DNA of 64,000 nt from Aerococcus agrisoli (GCF_003797145.1 NZ_RKMG01000001.1:1-64000), one strand, 5' to 3'; shown: positions 17,471 to 29,287, counted from the stretch's first letter. The notes: generated by a model not told the origin, from the sequence alone. Numbers and translations are program-made.

Positions 17471-19412
17471 GATGCAAAAAGTATCGCTTGTGACGGCGCC
17501 AAGTAACAAGGAAAAATTGTTATACACCTTACAAACGATGCAAAATATTGAAGTCAGTGACTTATCTTTAAAGATTACCGGTGATGACTTAACCTTCAAT
17601 AACAACTACCAAAATCAAAACGACTATCAAGTTTTGTACGAACGTGGTCGCGAAGTCTTAAAGTTCTTGAGCCAATATCAATCAAAAGTTTCTTTAAAAG
17701 AAAAGATTACTGCGAAACGGCCAGAAATGACCATGGATCAACTACATGAAAGTGTAGATGATGATGCAGCCTTGGCCCTTATCGAACAAGTGGAAGCCTT
17801 ACGTCAAAAACGTAATGATATTCAAGACCAACGCCAACATGTGGAAGACGAACAAACGGCCATCGCAAAATGGCGTGCCTTATCCGTGGATCCACAAAGT
17901 CTGACAGCACTTGATCTATTCGACGTGCGTTTGGGGACCATTCCAAATGACGAAAATCGCGTTCATTTTAACCAATTGAAGGCAAATGAACATGTAGCGG
18001 TCGAAGAAATCTTTGCAGACGAAAACGAAATTGGCGTGGCTGTTGTCGCTTTACCAACATATAAAGACGACTTACAAGCAGCTTTGAGTGAAAACTACTT
18101 CTCTGAAGTCGATTTTGCTTACAGTCAAACACCGGAAGCAAGTTTCCAAAAATTAGAACAAGAACGTAAACAATTGATTGAAGATGAAAAGCAGGTTGTT
18201 AACCAATTGAAAGACCTGCAAGGATCAAAAGCCACCATCCAGCTGGCAGTCGAAGAATTCTTCAACCGCAGCCAACGTGCAAATGCGGCGAAATTATCTT
18301 ATGACAATCAACAATTGTCCTTATTTAGTGGTTGGGTAGAGGAAACGCAAGTTGGGGAATTACAAAGTGTTCTAGAAAACACTTTTGATAACCAAGAGAT
18401 TGCGGTCATTCTTGAAGAAATCACTGAAGAAGAAATTGAAGCCGATGAAGTGCCAATCAAATTGAACAATTCGGGCATTGTCGCACCATTTGAAATGATT
18501 ACAGAAATGTACTCATTACCAAATTATCGCGAAAAAGACCCATCTAACTGGGTAGCCATCTTCTACATGTTATTCTTCGCTATGATGATGGGTGACTTTG
18601 GTTATGGTGCCTTGTTATGGTTAGGTACTTTTATCGCCCTTAAGGTGATGGATTTACGTAAGGGTGCCAAACGTTTTGTGACATTTGGTCATATCCTATC
18701 CTATCCAACAATGTTGGTTGGTTTAGCTTATGGATCAGCTTTTGGGGTGACCTTACCATTCGGTATTATCAACCCAACGGAAGATGCCTTGACCTTAATG
18801 ATTATTTCATTGGTGATTGGTTATGTGCATATTTTTGTTGGTCTATGTTTAAACATTCGCCTACAAGTAGCACGTAAAGAATGGGCAAATGCCTATAATG
18901 ATGGTATCGGTTGGTTAAGCTTGATGATTGCCTTAGCGATTGGTATCGCAGGTATGATGTTAGGTATTCCAGTACTGATTACGATTGCCACATGGATTGC
19001 GATTATCGCAGCTGTAGGTATCGTTTTAGTACCGGTATTTACTAGTGATAATAAAGCTGTTGGTGGGGTTGTTGGTTTGTATAACTTATACGGTGTGTCT
19101 TCATATGTAGGGGACTTCGTATCCTATACACGTCTAATGGCCTTGGGTATTTCAGGTGGTGCCATTGGTATGTCCTTCAATATCCTATTCACAATTTTAC
19201 CGACACCTGTACGTTTTACAGCAGGTATCGCTTTAATTATCGTCTTACAATTATTCAACATGTTCCTATCCCTACTATCTGCTTATGTACATAGTATGCG
19301 TTTAATCTTCGTTGAATTCTTTGGTAAGTTTTATGAAGGTGGCGGTCGTGCCTTTAAGCCAATCCGCACCTTGCAAGAATTTGTTTCTTTAAAAGATGTA
19401 AAAGAAAATTAG
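17457..19412 (+). CDS. ntpI: V-type ATPase subunit I (a subunit)
   Basis: 651 aa. The N-terminal half (about 1-330) is a cytoplasmic coiled-coil arm that meets the peripheral stalks; the C-terminal half has about seven to eight membrane helices forming the ion half-channels next to the proteolipid ring. Conserved blocks MGDFGYGALL, VGDFVSYTRLMALGISGGAIG and the late SAYVHSMRLIFVEFFGKFYEGGG contain the essential Arg of the channel. Length is like E. hirae NtpI. Confidence 0.93.
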   Translation: MAIAKMQKVSLVTAPSNKEKLLYTLQTMQNIEVSDLSLKITGDDLTFNNNYQNQNDYQVLYERGREVLKFLSQYQSKVSLKEKITAKRPEMTMDQLHESVDDDAALALIEQVEALRQKRNDIQDQRQHVEDEQTAIAKWRALSVDPQSLTALDLFDVRLGTIPNDENRVHFNQLKANEHVAVEEIFADENEIGVAVVALPTYKDDLQAALSENYFSEVDFAYSQTPEASFQKLEQERKQLIEDEKQVVNQLKDLQGSKATIQLAVEEFFNRSQRANAAKLSYDNQQLSLFSGWVEETQVGELQSVLENTFDNQEIAVILEEITEEEIEADEVPIKLNNSGIVAPFEMITEMYSLPNYREKDPSNWVAIFYMLFFAMMMGDFGYGALLWLGTFIALKVMDLRKGAKRFVTFGHILSYPTMLVGLAYGSAFGVTLPFGIINPTEDALTLMIISLVIGYVHIFVGLCLNIRLQVARKEWANAYNDGIGWLSLMIALAIGIAGMMLGIPVLITIATWIAIIAAVGIVLVPVFTSDNKAVGGVVGLYNLYGVSSYVGDFVSYTRLMALGISGGAIGMSFNILFTILPTPVRFTAGIALIIVLQLFNMFLSLLSAYVHSMRLIFVEFFGKFYEGGGRAFKPIRTLQEFVSLKDVKEN

Positions 19413-19925
<513 letters not shown>

Positions 19926-19966
19926 TCACACAAACATAGAAAACCACAAGAAGGAGGATGAGTCGA

Positions 19967-20536
19967 ATGGCGGATATTCAAACTTTAGTCAATCAAGTCC
20001 TTGCGCGCGCTGAACAAGAAGAACAAGCGAAGCTTCAAGCATTTGAAACTGAAACTGATGAAGCGTTAAAAAAGGCCAAAGCACAAATAGATGAGACAAC
20101 TGCGAACGAAAAACGTCACATCGAAGAGGCAGAAGCCAAAAAATTACAAACACAAAAGCAAAGCTATTTGAACACTTTGCGTAATGAAAAATTACAAGCC
20201 AAACAAGCCTTATTAGACAGCGTCTACCAAGAAGCTATCGTTGGCTTACAACAATTATCTAGTGAAGAATTCACTGGTTTAATCCAAGGTGCTTACAGTC
20301 AATTAGATACGCTTGAAAATGCAGAATTGAAGATTGGTGAATTTAGCCAACATCAATTTGATGCAGATCAAGTGCGTGCCATCAATGATCAAGTCCAAAT
20401 TGCAGCGGAATTTATTCCAAAACGTTCTGGCTTTATCATTAGTCAAAATGATGTAGATTATAACTTCACTTTTGAAGCAATTATTGAACAAAAGAAAGCT
20501 GTTTTAGCACCGAAACTTGTCAAACACGCATTCTAA
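19967..20536 (+). CDS. ntpE: V-type ATPase subunit E
   Basis: 189 aa. Long charged N-terminal coiled coil (about 1-100) and a small globular C-terminal part ending in VLAPKLVKHAF. Partner of NtpF in the peripheral stalk. ATG 19967 is chosen over ATG 19958 because AAGGAGG ends right before the latter. Position between K and C matches the E. hirae order. Confidence 0.9.
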   Translation: MADIQTLVNQVLARAEQEEQAKLQAFETETDEALKKAKAQIDETTANEKRHIEEAEAKKLQTQKQSYLNTLRNEKLQAKQALLDSVYQEAIVGLQQLSSEEFTGLIQGAYSQLDTLENAELKIGEFSQHQFDADQVRAINDQVQIAAEFIPKRSGFIISQNDVDYNFTFEAIIEQKKAVLAPKLVKHAF

Positions 20537-20554
20537 TAGAGGGGAGAGAAATTC

Positions 20555-21556
20555 ATGTCAAACGCTACATATGCACAAGTGGATACATCCATTCGTGTCA
20601 AAGAAAGTAGTTTGCTTGCTAAAGAAGATTATGATGCACTACTTCGTGCCAGCTCCCTTGAAGACGTGTTTGCTGCCCTAAGAAAGACCAATTATCATGT
20701 GCCAGAAGATATCTTGAAAACACATGATTTTGACGGATTCTTAACGCGTGATTTACGTGATACCTATGCTGATTTATATGAACAAACGCCGGTTGATGCG
20801 GTGGTGGATATTTTCGCCTTACGCTACAGTTACCATAATTTGAAGGTATTATTCAAAGAATGGTATACCGACAGAGATTTATCTAGCATGTATATTCCAA
20901 TTGGTCGTTTCTCGATTGAAGCATTAAGAACTTTAATGAAGACGGGTGATGGGAATCAATTCCCAGACATTATGAAGGCTGGCGTGTTAAAAGCACGTAG
21001 CTACTATGATGAAACAGAGGATTTGGATAGCTTATCTATTATGTTAGACCAAGCTTATCTCAGTCATTTACGTGTCATTGCAGATCATATTCAAGACCAA
21101 GATGCGACAAACGTGATTATGATGTTGATTGACCTTGAAAACCTATCAACGGTTGTCCGGGCCATGAAACAAGGTCGTTCACGTGAATTCTTAGCGGCCG
21201 TATTAAGCAATGACGGGACCTTTGAAAAAGCTGAATTAATCGAATTAGCAGGTACGAAAGATTATAATCGAGTAGTGGAAAAATTTGCGAGCCTACCTTA
21301 TGCAGGAAAACTGTATGAGAAAGTTGATGCAAAAGACCCCATCGATGTTGTGAAATTAGAAAAACGCATTAAACAAATTGAAGCTGATGAAATGCGTCAA
21401 GCAGCTTGGGTACCATTTGGGCCAATGCCAGTCATCGCCTACATTTACTTCAAAGAAAACGAAGTAGCAAATTTACGTTTGCTGTTAAATGCGAAAGAAT
21501 ATGAATTAGACCAAGCAGTCGTTGAAGAAAGGATGCAACCAATTTATGGCTTATAA
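20555..21556 (+). CDS. ntpC: V-type ATPase subunit C (d-like)
   Basis: 333 aa, soluble, mostly helical. It forms the funnel linking the central stalk to the proteolipid ring. Recognised by the opening TYAQVDTSIRVKESSLLAKEDYDALL and the C-terminal PMPVIAYIYFKENEVANLRLLL block typical of archaeal/bacterial AtpC/NtpC. Overlaps ntpG by 11 bp. Confidence 0.92.
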   Translation: MSNATYAQVDTSIRVKESSLLAKEDYDALLRASSLEDVFAALRKTNYHVPEDILKTHDFDGFLTRDLRDTYADLYEQTPVDAVVDIFALRYSYHNLKVLFKEWYTDRDLSSMYIPIGRFSIEALRTLMKTGDGNQFPDIMKAGVLKARSYYDETEDLDSLSIMLDQAYLSHLRVIADHIQDQDATNVIMMLIDLENLSTVVRAMKQGRSREFLAAVLSNDGTFEKAELIELAGTKDYNRVVEKFASLPYAGKLYEKVDAKDPIDVVKLEKRIKQIEADEMRQAAWVPFGPMPVIAYIYFKENEVANLRLLLNAKEYELDQAVVEERMQPIYGL

Positions 21557-21857
21557 AATCGGAGTTGTCGGTGAAAAAGACGTTGTTGTTCCTTTCCAAT
21601 TGATTGGATTTGATGCTTACCCTGTTATTTCAGGCCAAGAAGCACGCGAAACCATTCGTACAATGGCCGACGAGGGCTATGGTGTCATCTATTTGACCGA
21701 AACAATCGCCACACAAATTCCAGATACCGTAAAATTTTATGATACACAAGTAACACCAGCCATTATTCTAATTCCTTCACATAAAGGAAGTTTGGGCATC
21801 GGTAAGGAACGTGTGAACGCCAACGTTGAAAAAGCGGTCGGTCAAAATATTTTATAA
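21546..21857 (+). CDS. ntpG: V-type ATPase subunit F
   Basis: 103 aa. Central-stalk subunit that binds NtpD and stimulates ATPase. Typical start YKIGVVGEKDVVVPFQLIGF and the late PAIILIPSHKGSLGIG. ATG 21546 lies inside the end of ntpC; the AAGGATG ribosome site is about 13 bp upstream, rather far, so translation is probably coupled to ntpC. The gap before ntpA (21859-21893) contains a 14-bp direct repeat TCCAACAATCAAGG twice. Confidence 0.9.
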   Translation: MAYKIGVVGEKDVVVPFQLIGFDAYPVISGQEARETIRTMADEGYGVIYLTETIATQIPDTVKFYDTQVTPAIILIPSHKGSLGIGKERVNANVEKAVGQNIL

Positions 21858-21941
21858 TCCAACAATCAAGGTGAGCGTTCCAACAATCAAGGACGCACAC
21901 GTACAAGTAAACATAGAAAATGATAAGAGGGAGGAACAGTT

Positions 21942-23717
21942 TTGAAAGACGGAAAAATCATTGAAGTTTCTGGTCCACTGATTAAAGCAAGTGGCATGGA
22001 AGAAGCAGCTGTTCGTGATATTTGTTTAGTAGGAGAACTACAATTAACAGGAGAAATCCTAGAAATGCACGGTGACGTCGCTTCTATTCAGGTTTACGAA
22101 GAAACTTCGGGACTAAAACCTGGACAAAAAGTGGTGACAACTGGTCATCCATTATCTGTTGAATTAGGACCAGGTATGTTGACAAAAATGTTCGACGGTA
22201 TCCAACGTCCATTACAAGAATTCTTGGATACAACTGAATCTAATTACTTAGAACGTGGGGTTCAAATCGATCCCCTAGACCGTACTGCAGTATGGCATTT
22301 CGTACCGACTGTTGAAGCAGGTACACAGGTATCTGCAGGTGACATCGTTGGTACAGTTAAAGAAGGTGCCGTAATTGACCACCGTATCATGGTGCCAGTT
22401 GGCGTATCCGGTACAGTGAAATCAATTCAAGAAGGTGATTTTACCCTTAACGATAACGTGTATGTATTAGACACTGAACAAGGTGAGCAATCATTCACTA
22501 TGGTGCAAACATGGCCTGTACGTAAAGGTCGCCCATTCGCGGAAAAATTTGCACCTAAGACTATTATGACAACTGGTCAACGCGTAATCGACACATTTTT
22601 CCCAATCTCTAAGGGTGGGGCAGCAGCCGTTCCAGGGCCTTTCGGTGCTGGTAAAACAGTTGTGCAACACCAAATCGCTAAATATGCTGATGTAGACATC
22701 GTGGTTTACGTTGGTTGTGGTGAACGTGGTAACGAAATGACTGACGTTATTAACGAATTCCCTGAGTTGATTGACCCTAAAACTGGTGAATCAATCATGG
22801 AGCGTACGGTTTTAATTGCCAATACGTCAAACATGCCGGTAGCAGCGCGTGAAGCTTCTGTGTATACAGGTATCACGATTGCTGAATACTTCCGTGACAT
22901 GGGTTACTCAGTAGCCATCATGGCCGATTCAACTTCTCGTTGGGCGGAAGCATTGCGTGAAATGTCTGGTCGTCTAGAAGAAATGCCTGGTGATGAAGGT
23001 TACCCAGCTTACCTAGGTTCACGTATCGCTGAATACTATGAACGTGCAGGTGTTGTGCGTACATTAGGTAGCGAAGGACGTGTTGGTTCTGTAACTGCTG
23101 TAGGTGCCGTTTCGCCTCCAGGTGGGGATACATCTGAACCGGTTACCCAAAATACTTTACGTGTTGTAAAAGTGTTCTGGTCGTTAGACGCAAGACTTTC
23201 ACAACAACGTCACTTCCCAGCAATTAACTGGTTAAACTCTTACTCACTTTACGATACTGATATCAACAAGGGTGTAGCAGAAGAACTAGGCGTTGATTGG
23301 GGTAAATGGGTGCAAACAGCTATGACAATCCTAACTGAAGAAGACAGCTTGCAAGAAGTTGTCCAATTAGTTGGTTTAGATGCTTTATCTGAAACGGATA
23401 AAATGACTTTATTAGTTGCAGCGATGATTCGTGAAGGTTACTTACAACAAAATGCCTTTGATGATGTGGATACAACGACATCAGCTAAGAAACAAGAAAA
23501 AATGTTGTTCAACATTTTAACCTTCAACACTGAAGCGCGTGCAGCAATGGATAAAGGTGCATACTACCAAGAAATCGCTGAAAATACAGTTGATTTACGT
23601 GAAAGCATCGTTCGTTCTAAATTCATCCCAGAAGATCAATTAGACCAAATCGACGCAATTAACGATGAAATCAAAGCCAAAATGGCAGAAATCGTGAAAG
23701 GAGGCGCACACGCATAA
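21942..23717 (+). CDS. ntpA: V-type ATPase catalytic subunit A
   Basis: 591 aa. ATP-hydrolysing subunit of the V1 head. The P-loop GPFGAGKT is at residues 232-239 (Lys238), followed by the GER motif ([11 protein letters not shown]) with the catalytic Glu, and [18 protein letters not shown]. The start is TTG with an AGGGAGGA ribosome site. The stop overlaps the ntpB start by one base, coupling A and B in equal amounts. Confidence 0.97.
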   Translation: MKDGKIIEVSGPLIKASGMEEAAVRDICLVGELQLTGEILEMHGDVASIQVYEETSGLKPGQKVVTTGHPLSVELGPGMLTKMFDGIQRPLQEFLDTTESNYLERGVQIDPLDRTAVWHFVPTVEAGTQVSAGDIVGTVKEGAVIDHRIMVPVGVSGTVKSIQEGDFTLNDNVYVLDTEQGEQSFTMVQTWPVRKGRPFAEKFAPKTIMTTGQRVIDTFFPISKGGAAAVPGPFGAGKTVVQHQIAKYADVDIVVYVGCGERGNEMTDVINEFPELIDPKTGESIMERTVLIANTSNMPVAAREASVYTGITIAEYFRDMGYSVAIMADSTSRWAEALREMSGRLEEMPGDEGYPAYLGSRIAEYYERAGVVRTLGSEGRVGSVTAVGAVSPPGGDTSEPVTQNTLRVVKVFWSLDARLSQQRHFPAINWLNSYSLYDTDINKGVAEELGVDWGKWVQTAMTILTEEDSLQEVVQLVGLDALSETDKMTLLVAAMIREGYLQQNAFDDVDTTTSAKKQEKMLFNILTFNTEARAAMDKGAYYQEIAENTVDLRESIVRSKFIPEDQLDQIDAINDEIKAKMAEIVKGGAHA

Positions 23718-25099
23718 TGTTAAAAGAATATAAATCAATCTCAGATGTGTACGGTCCCTTAATGATTGTTGATGACGTTGAAGGCGTAAGCTACGATGAA
23801 CTAGTTGAAATTCAAATGCAAACAGGCGAAACACGTATTGGACAAGTACTACAAGTTCAAGAATCTCGCGCTGTTGTACAAATCTATGGTGGTGGTTCTG
23901 GTATCAACTTACAAGATACGAAAGTCCGCTTCCAAGGGCGTCCACTTGAATTTGGTGTTTCAGAAGATATGATTGGTCGTGTCTTTGATGGTTTAGGTAA
24001 CATCAAAGATGGCGGTCCTGAAATTATTGCTGACGAAAGTCGCGATATCAACGGTCAAGCAATCAACCCAATGGCACGTGACTATCCGGATGAATTTATT
24101 CAAACGGGTATCTCTACGATTGACCACTTGAATACACTTGTTCGTGGCCAAAAATTACCAGTTTTCTCTGGTTCAGGTTTACCACATAAAGAATTGGCAG
24201 CCCAAATCGCGCGTCAAGCGTCTGTAATCGGTGACGACGAACAATTCGCCGTTGTCTTTGCTGCTATGGGTGTAACCTTCGAAGAAGCGGAATACTTCAA
24301 AGAATCATTCCGTGAAACAGGTGCAATCGACCGTTCAGTGCTATTTATTAACTTGGCGGATGAACCTTCAATCGAACGTTTGGCTACGCCGAAAATTGCC
24401 TTAACTGCTGCAGAATACTTAGCTTACGAAAAAGACATGCAAGTATTGGTTATTATGACTGATATGACCAACTACTGCGAAGCTTTACGTGAAGTATCTG
24501 CTGCCCGTCGTGAGGTACCAGGTCGTCGTGGTTACCCAGGTTACTTGTATACAAACCTATCAACCTTATACGAACGTGCAGGACGTATTAAGGGCTCTAA
24601 AGGTTCTGTAACACAAATTCCTATCTTAACCATGCCAGAAGATGATATTACACATCCAATCCCTGACTTGACTGGTTATATTACAGAAGGGCAAATCATT
24701 CTAGACCGTGACTTAGATTCACGCGGAATTGAACCGCCAATCAATGTATTGCCATCATTGTCTCGTCTAAAAGACAAGGGTACTGGTGAAGGTAAGACAC
24801 GTAAAGACCATGCAGCGACAATGAACCAATTGTTTGCGGCTTATGCTAAAGGTAAACAAGCCAAAGAATTGTCTCAAGTATTGGGTGAGTCTGCTTTATC
24901 TGAAACAGATAAGAAATACGTTGAATTTACGACTGCTTTCGAAGATAAATACGTGAACCAAGGTTTCGAAACAAACCGTACAATCCAAGATACGTTAGAC
25001 TTGGCTTGGGAATTGTTACATATTTTACCTCGTACAGAATTAACACGTATTAAAGATGATTTGATTAACGAATACATGCCTTCAACTGAAGGAGAGTGA
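23717..25099 (+). CDS. ntpB: V-type ATPase regulatory subunit B
   Basis: 460 aa. Alternates with subunit A in the hexameric head. It has the fold of a RecA-type ATPase but lacks a true P-loop ([20 protein letters not shown] in its place), as expected for B subunits; the arginine-finger region is in the [12 protein letters not shown] block near 290. Follows ntpA with a one-base overlap. Confidence 0.96.
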   Translation: MLKEYKSISDVYGPLMIVDDVEGVSYDELVEIQMQTGETRIGQVLQVQESRAVVQIYGGGSGINLQDTKVRFQGRPLEFGVSEDMIGRVFDGLGNIKDGGPEIIADESRDINGQAINPMARDYPDEFIQTGISTIDHLNTLVRGQKLPVFSGSGLPHKELAAQIARQASVIGDDEQFAVVFAAMGVTFEEAEYFKESFRETGAIDRSVLFINLADEPSIERLATPKIALTAAEYLAYEKDMQVLVIMTDMTNYCEALREVSAARREVPGRRGYPGYLYTNLSTLYERAGRIKGSKGSVTQIPILTMPEDDITHPIPDLTGYITEGQIILDRDLDSRGIEPPINVLPSLSRLKDKGTGEGKTRKDHAATMNQLFAAYAKGKQAKELSQVLGESALSETDKKYVEFTTAFEDKYVNQGFETNRTIQDTLDLAWELLHILPRTELTRIKDDLINEYMPSTEGE

Positions 25100-25105
25100 T
25101 CTTAG

Positions 25106-25744
25106 ATGGCAAATGCGCTAAATGTGAAACCTACCCGTATGGAGTTGAGCACGCTTAAAGCGCGCCTTAAGGTTGCTGAGAATGGGTATGATTTATTAAA
25201 GGATAAGCAGGACGAATTGATGCGTCAGTTTATCGACCTAATCAAGGAGAACAACCGACTTCGTAATGAGGTGGAGGACGAATTATCTGGTGCTTTGAAG
25301 AACTTTGTCTTGGCGTCGTCTTCGATGAATGATGCTTTTATGGAAGAAATCGTGGCTTTGCCGACGAAGCAAACCAATTTAGAGATTTCGCGTAAGAATA
25401 TTATGTCTGTTATTGTGCCTGAGATGTCTTTTTCTTATGATGAGACGGCTGAGGGCAATGATGATAAGGAACTGAAATATGGTTATTTGAATACTTCTAG
25501 TGAGTTGGATGATGCGATTGAGGTTCTGAATGAAGTGATGCCTAAGTTATTGAAGTTAAGTGAGATCGAGAAGACTTGCCAGTTGATGGCAACGGAAATC
25601 GAGTCGACACGTCGCCGTGTAAATGCACTTGAGTACCGTATGATTCCGAATTTCAAGGAAACAATTAAATATATCCAAATGAAACTGGACGAAAACGAAC
25701 GTGCGTCAATCACACGTATGATTAAAGTTAAAGACATGGGATAA
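25106..25744 (+). CDS. ntpD: V-type ATPase subunit D
   Basis: 212 aa. Central rotor shaft, two long helices at the ends (about 5-75 and 130-205). Recognised by [32 protein letters not shown]. Last gene of the operon. E. hirae continues with ntpH and ntpJ (a K+ transporter); neither is here, and a terminator follows at once. Confidence 0.93.
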   Translation: MANALNVKPTRMELSTLKARLKVAENGYDLLKDKQDELMRQFIDLIKENNRLRNEVEDELSGALKNFVLASSSMNDAFMEEIVALPTKQTNLEISRKNIMSVIVPEMSFSYDETAEGNDDKELKYGYLNTSSELDDAIEVLNEVMPKLLKLSEIEKTCQLMATEIESTRRRVNALEYRMIPNFKETIKYIQMKLDENERASITRMIKVKDMG

Positions 25745-25756
25745 TGTAAAATAAAG

Positions 25757-25788
25757 GGAATTGGCTTAAATGCCGATTCCTTTTTTTG
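25757..25788 (+). terminator. Terminator of the V-ATPase operon
   Basis: GGAATTGGC/GCCGATTCC stem (25757-25780) followed by seven T residues. Confidence 0.9.
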
Positions 25789-25857
25789 TTTAGTTAGTGA
25801 GCTTTGGCCTTCGGCTATTGTTGCATGTGTCTTCGACTTTAGTTTAGAGATTGCTAT

Positions 25858-26138
25858 TTTTATGAGCCTTTGGCTTGTCGTGTATTGTCCTTTAAGAGCC
25901 GTGGGACCGCCGAGAGCCAAGGTCTCTCGGCTTGAAGTCGAGCCAAGTTCTCGATTTCATCCTCTTTCACGGCTAAAGGACATACACTTCCGCCTACGGC
26001 TATAAATTTATAGTCCTGTTGATTGTGGCGTGTGATTTTCAACCAAATATTTTATTATTTGTGATGGGTTGGTGATTGCACCACACTTTCCTTATTGGCA
26101 CTATTACTTGTTTTCAATACGGGATTTCATAGTTGGAA
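25858..26138 (-). repeat. Family B structured repeat, copy 2
   Basis: Inverted relative to 12609-12890 and alignable across its length, with scattered substitutions. The long closing stem and the hairpin CCGAGAG/CTCTCGG are intact; the first hairpin has one changed pair (GAAATCGAG with CTCGACTTC). Just outside, TTCATAGTTG occurs twice (near 26127 and 26168). Confidence 0.75.
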
Positions 26139-26225
26139 ATATCCCTTTTTTCTCTAATATGAAAGTTCATAGTTGAATAGAGCGTTGCTTTTGGTGTTGC
26201 CAAATGGGTGTTTTCATACTTTCCC

Positions 26226-26255
26226 TTTACAAAGGATGTATGAAAATGCTATAAT
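26226..26255 (+). promoter_or_regulatory. Promoter of the SRP RNA gene
   Basis: -35 TTTACA (26226-26231), 18 bp spacer, -10 TATAAT (26250-26255), just before the RNA start near 26262. Confidence 0.8.
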
Positions 26256-26261
26256 TAAATT

Positions 26262-26362
26262 TGTCGAAAGACCTTGCGGCAAGGGTAGAGGTGTGAACCG
26301 GGTCAGATCGGGAACGAAGCAGCTCTAAGCATTGTCTACTCTGTGCTGTAAGTTAGTATGAA
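26262..26362 (+). ncRNA. ffs: Small signal recognition particle RNA (4.5S/scRNA type)
   Basis: The SRP domain IV signature is clear: GTGTGAACCGGGTCAG, then CGGGAACGAAGCAGC, the Ffh-binding internal loops and tetraloop region. Outer strands pair (CTTGCGGCA near 26273 with TGCTGTAAG near 26344). About 100 nt, a hairpin form without an Alu domain. It works with Ffh in co-translational membrane targeting. Ends are approximate. Confidence 0.93.
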
Positions 26363-26382
26363 TTTAATCGGCTAAAAGCCAA

Positions 26383-26414
26383 AAGCGCTCATCGAAAGAT
26401 GGGCGCTTTTTTTG
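26383..26414 (+). terminator. Terminator after the SRP RNA, also usable for the convergent helicase gene
   Basis: AAGCGCTCATC/GATGGGCGCTT stem with a GAAA loop and a T-run; A residues on the other side allow use by the minus-strand gene ending at 26420. Confidence 0.88.
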
Positions 26415-26419
26415 TGGGC

Positions 26420-29269
26420 TTATTTTAGATATTTGTAAAGCTTATAATCGATAGCTTGGTCAAAGTCTAGATTCATTTGTACGACGGTTTTGGATTTGCC
26501 GTCGCCAATGTCTTTGACCACTTCACTGATGGTGGTTGGGTCTGGTTTGACTTGACCAAGATAGTAGAAGTCGGAGCCGTCGTCATCGGATTTTTTGACG
26601 AACATGTGGATGGCCCATTCTTCAGCGTGTTGCATAATTTGAATTTCTGGTGAATTCAAGGAACGACCGGCTTTAGAGAACCAATGCATGGTGCTGTTAT
26701 CTAAAAGCGCATCTTCATAGGCAACGAGGGCACCGGTGAAGTCGTCACCTTTATCGATAGTAACAAAGATGGTGAAGACTTTACGTTCTTTGTCTAACAC
26801 ATAGCCACCAATATTCAAATCTACCATCTGATCTTGCCATTGCAAGAAGCGTAGGGCTTCACGACGCGAGTATTTTTGATAGATGGTCAGTGCTTGTTGG
26901 TGATTATAAGATTCGCTAAGTAGTTTGGCTGTAACTAGTAAGTCGTTTAAGTGCGTTTTGAAAGCAGTATTATTTTTCGCAGCTTTAAAACCATCAGATA
27001 AGACTAGACCGCTAACTGTGATATCAATCAGTTTGCCAGGTTCGAATTGTTTCTTAGCGCTGGCGACATAGTAATCGGTGGAAAGGATGCGCAAGACGGA
27101 CATCATCGTTTCGTCGTCGTTTGGCAATTGATGACTGGCGAAAAGGACGCGAATGTCATCAAAGGACATGGTCTGTATATCATGATCCAAGAGATGTTTG
27201 GCCAAAATGAATTCATGGGCACGCTTGCCTGGTAAAACTTCGCTGGTTAGGAAGTTCAAAATAGCATCGGCTGTTTTGGACCAGGTGATGTCAATTTCTC
27301 GGATACGAGCAAGGAACTGTGGATAGTTTTTATTTTTGCTTGCGATGAGTAGTGGGTCAAATGCTTGACTAACTTGGAAATCGACCAACATGGGCATACG
27401 GTTTAGGCGTGCTTTTAATTGGAAATAGGCTTCTTTCAAAACGGAAACGGCATCCATCTTGGCTGTATTAATCGATTGGAAAATCCGTTCCTTAGCGATT
27501 TGTTCGAAGTTAATCGATGACAATCCAGAAATGAAGTTCGTGTCCTGGGTGTTGCGACGCAATTTGTCCTTACTACGACTGGTATCGCCCGTTAAAGCGA
27601 CTGGAATCAGATAGTTATTATTGTAATTACCAATGAAATCAATGATATTCACAAATTCCTTATCCTTATATTTACGGAGACCACGTCCCATTTGTTGGAT
27701 AAAAATAATGCTGGATTGGGTCTGACGAAGCATCACCACTTGATTAATCTCCGGAATATCAATCCCTTCATTAAAAATATCCACCGTGAAAATATAATCC
27801 AGTTGTCCATTACGCAAGCGTTCAACCGCGGCATTACGGACATCTTGACTGTCCGCACCAGAAAGTGCCACTGTATGGAAACCACGTTCGTTGAATTTTT
27901 CAGACAAAGTAGCGGCCTCTGCGCGGCGACTACAAAAAATAAGGCCTTTCACTTTTTTATGGGCCAAACCATAATAATTTAACCGTTCAATCAAGAAATC
28001 CACGCGCTCATCAACCACTAGTTGCCTTAGGTCGCTGGTATCATCGATGATTTCACCATCTTTTTCATAATCGGTTACCCCAAAATAATGGAAGGGTGCC
28101 AGCAAATCTTCCCCAAGTGCATCTTGCAGGCGGATTTCGTAGGCAATGTTGTAGTCGAATAGGTCGTAAATATTGAAGCCATCGGTACGTTCAGGTGTTG
28201 CGGTCAAACCAAGTAAAAATTCAGGGGTAAAGTAATCGAGAATTTTTTGGTATGACGGACTACCTGCTCGGTGAACTTCATCGATAATGATATAGTCGAA
28301 TTCGCTTGGGTCAAATTGGTGGAGATGTTGGTCGCGATTCAGCGTTTGTTGGGTTGCGAATAGGAACCTAGCTTGGATGTCCTTGTTGTTGCCGGTATAG
28401 AAACCAAAGTTGCTGTCAGGTTCTTTAGCGAATATCTTTTTAAAGGATGCCATGGCCGAATGCAGGATTTGTTCGCGGTGTACAACAAAAAGCATTTTTT
28501 TCGGGTTAAATTGGCGGACATCAAAGGCTGCTAAGTAAGTTTTCCCGGTACCAGTTGCGGCAATGACTAGACCCTTATTTTCGCCGGCGTCACGCAATTC
28601 TTGCAGGCTATCAAGGGCAGGAATCTGCATTTTGTTGGGTTTGATATAGTCGGACATAGGGTCTTGGAGTTGGGTGATTTGTTGGTAAGTCGCTGGTTTG
28701 TAGTTTTTTCGGTAAGCATCAATCCAATCTTGGGTGAGGGGCTTAGCCGTCGCCCATTGTTGGTCCAAGTGATCTTGCATTTGGCGAATGATTTCACCTT
28801 GATCGTAAGATGTTAGCTTGATATTCCATTCGTAGTTGGTTTTTAGTGCATTAATGGTCAGATTGGAAGAGCCAATAATAAATGACTGATGGTCTTCATG
28901 CTCAAACAAGTAACCCTTGGCGTGGAAGGCCTTTTTATCAGACATACGCACTTCTAGATTTGGAATCCGCATGAGGGCTTCAAAGACATCTGGCTGGTTG
29001 AAATCGAGATAAGTCGAGGTCAATAAACGGCCAGAAATGCCTTTGAGATGTAAATCTGATAGGAAAGTCTTCAATGTGTTCAGACCAGATTCAGTCACAA
29101 AAGCCACGGAAAAGGTGAAACTTGTACAGTTTTCCAATTCCTCTTGTAGCGTGGTGAGTAAGAATTCTTTCTTTTCGGGTTGGTTAATGATCAGTTTGGG
29201 ATCATAGTGCGACCCGACTGTTTGTTGGTCGATAAAGGCGTGATGTAACGCTTGTACTAATGAGTCCAT
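26420..29269 (-). CDS. PLD-nuclease/DEAD-box helicase fusion with DUF3427-type C-terminus
   Basis: 949 aa, cytoplasmic. Residues about 20-180 form a phospholipase-D-like nuclease domain with the HxK motif at His116/Lys118 and the GSSNLT block at 133-138. A superfamily 2 helicase follows: Walker A AATGTGKT (Lys243), Walker B DEVH (330-333), motif III GLTATPERTDG, motif VI QQMGRGLRKY (about 510). The C-terminal ~350 residues match my memory of DUF3427. Such proteins are suspected to act in DNA repair or defence, but no function is established to my knowledge. The Nudix gene 18 bp upstream is on the same strand, probably one operon. Confidence 0.85.
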   Translation of the reverse strand: MDSLVQALHHAFIDQQTVGSHYDPKLIINQPEKKEFLLTTLQEELENCTSFTFSVAFVTESGLNTLKTFLSDLHLKGISGRLLTSTYLDFNQPDVFEALMRIPNLEVRMSDKKAFHAKGYLFEHEDHQSFIIGSSNLTINALKTNYEWNIKLTSYDQGEIIRQMQDHLDQQWATAKPLTQDWIDAYRKNYKPATYQQITQLQDPMSDYIKPNKMQIPALDSLQELRDAGENKGLVIAATGTGKTYLAAFDVRQFNPKKMLFVVHREQILHSAMASFKKIFAKEPDSNFGFYTGNNKDIQARFLFATQQTLNRDQHLHQFDPSEFDYIIIDEVHRAGSPSYQKILDYFTPEFLLGLTATPERTDGFNIYDLFDYNIAYEIRLQDALGEDLLAPFHYFGVTDYEKDGEIIDDTSDLRQLVVDERVDFLIERLNYYGLAHKKVKGLIFCSRRAEAATLSEKFNERGFHTVALSGADSQDVRNAAVERLRNGQLDYIFTVDIFNEGIDIPEINQVVMLRQTQSSIIFIQQMGRGLRKYKDKEFVNIIDFIGNYNNNYLIPVALTGDTSRSKDKLRRNTQDTNFISGLSSINFEQIAKERIFQSINTAKMDAVSVLKEAYFQLKARLNRMPMLVDFQVSQAFDPLLIASKNKNYPQFLARIREIDITWSKTADAILNFLTSEVLPGKRAHEFILAKHLLDHDIQTMSFDDIRVLFASHQLPNDDETMMSVLRILSTDYYVASAKKQFEPGKLIDITVSGLVLSDGFKAAKNNTAFKTHLNDLLVTAKLLSESYNHQQALTIYQKYSRREALRFLQWQDQMVDLNIGGYVLDKERKVFTIFVTIDKGDDFTGALVAYEDALLDNSTMHWFSKAGRSLNSPEIQIMQHAEEWAIHMFVKKSDDDGSDFYYLGQVKPDPTTISEVVKDIGDGKSKTVVQMNLDFDQAIDYKLYKYLK

Positions 29270-29287
29270 AAACGTCTCCCTTCTATT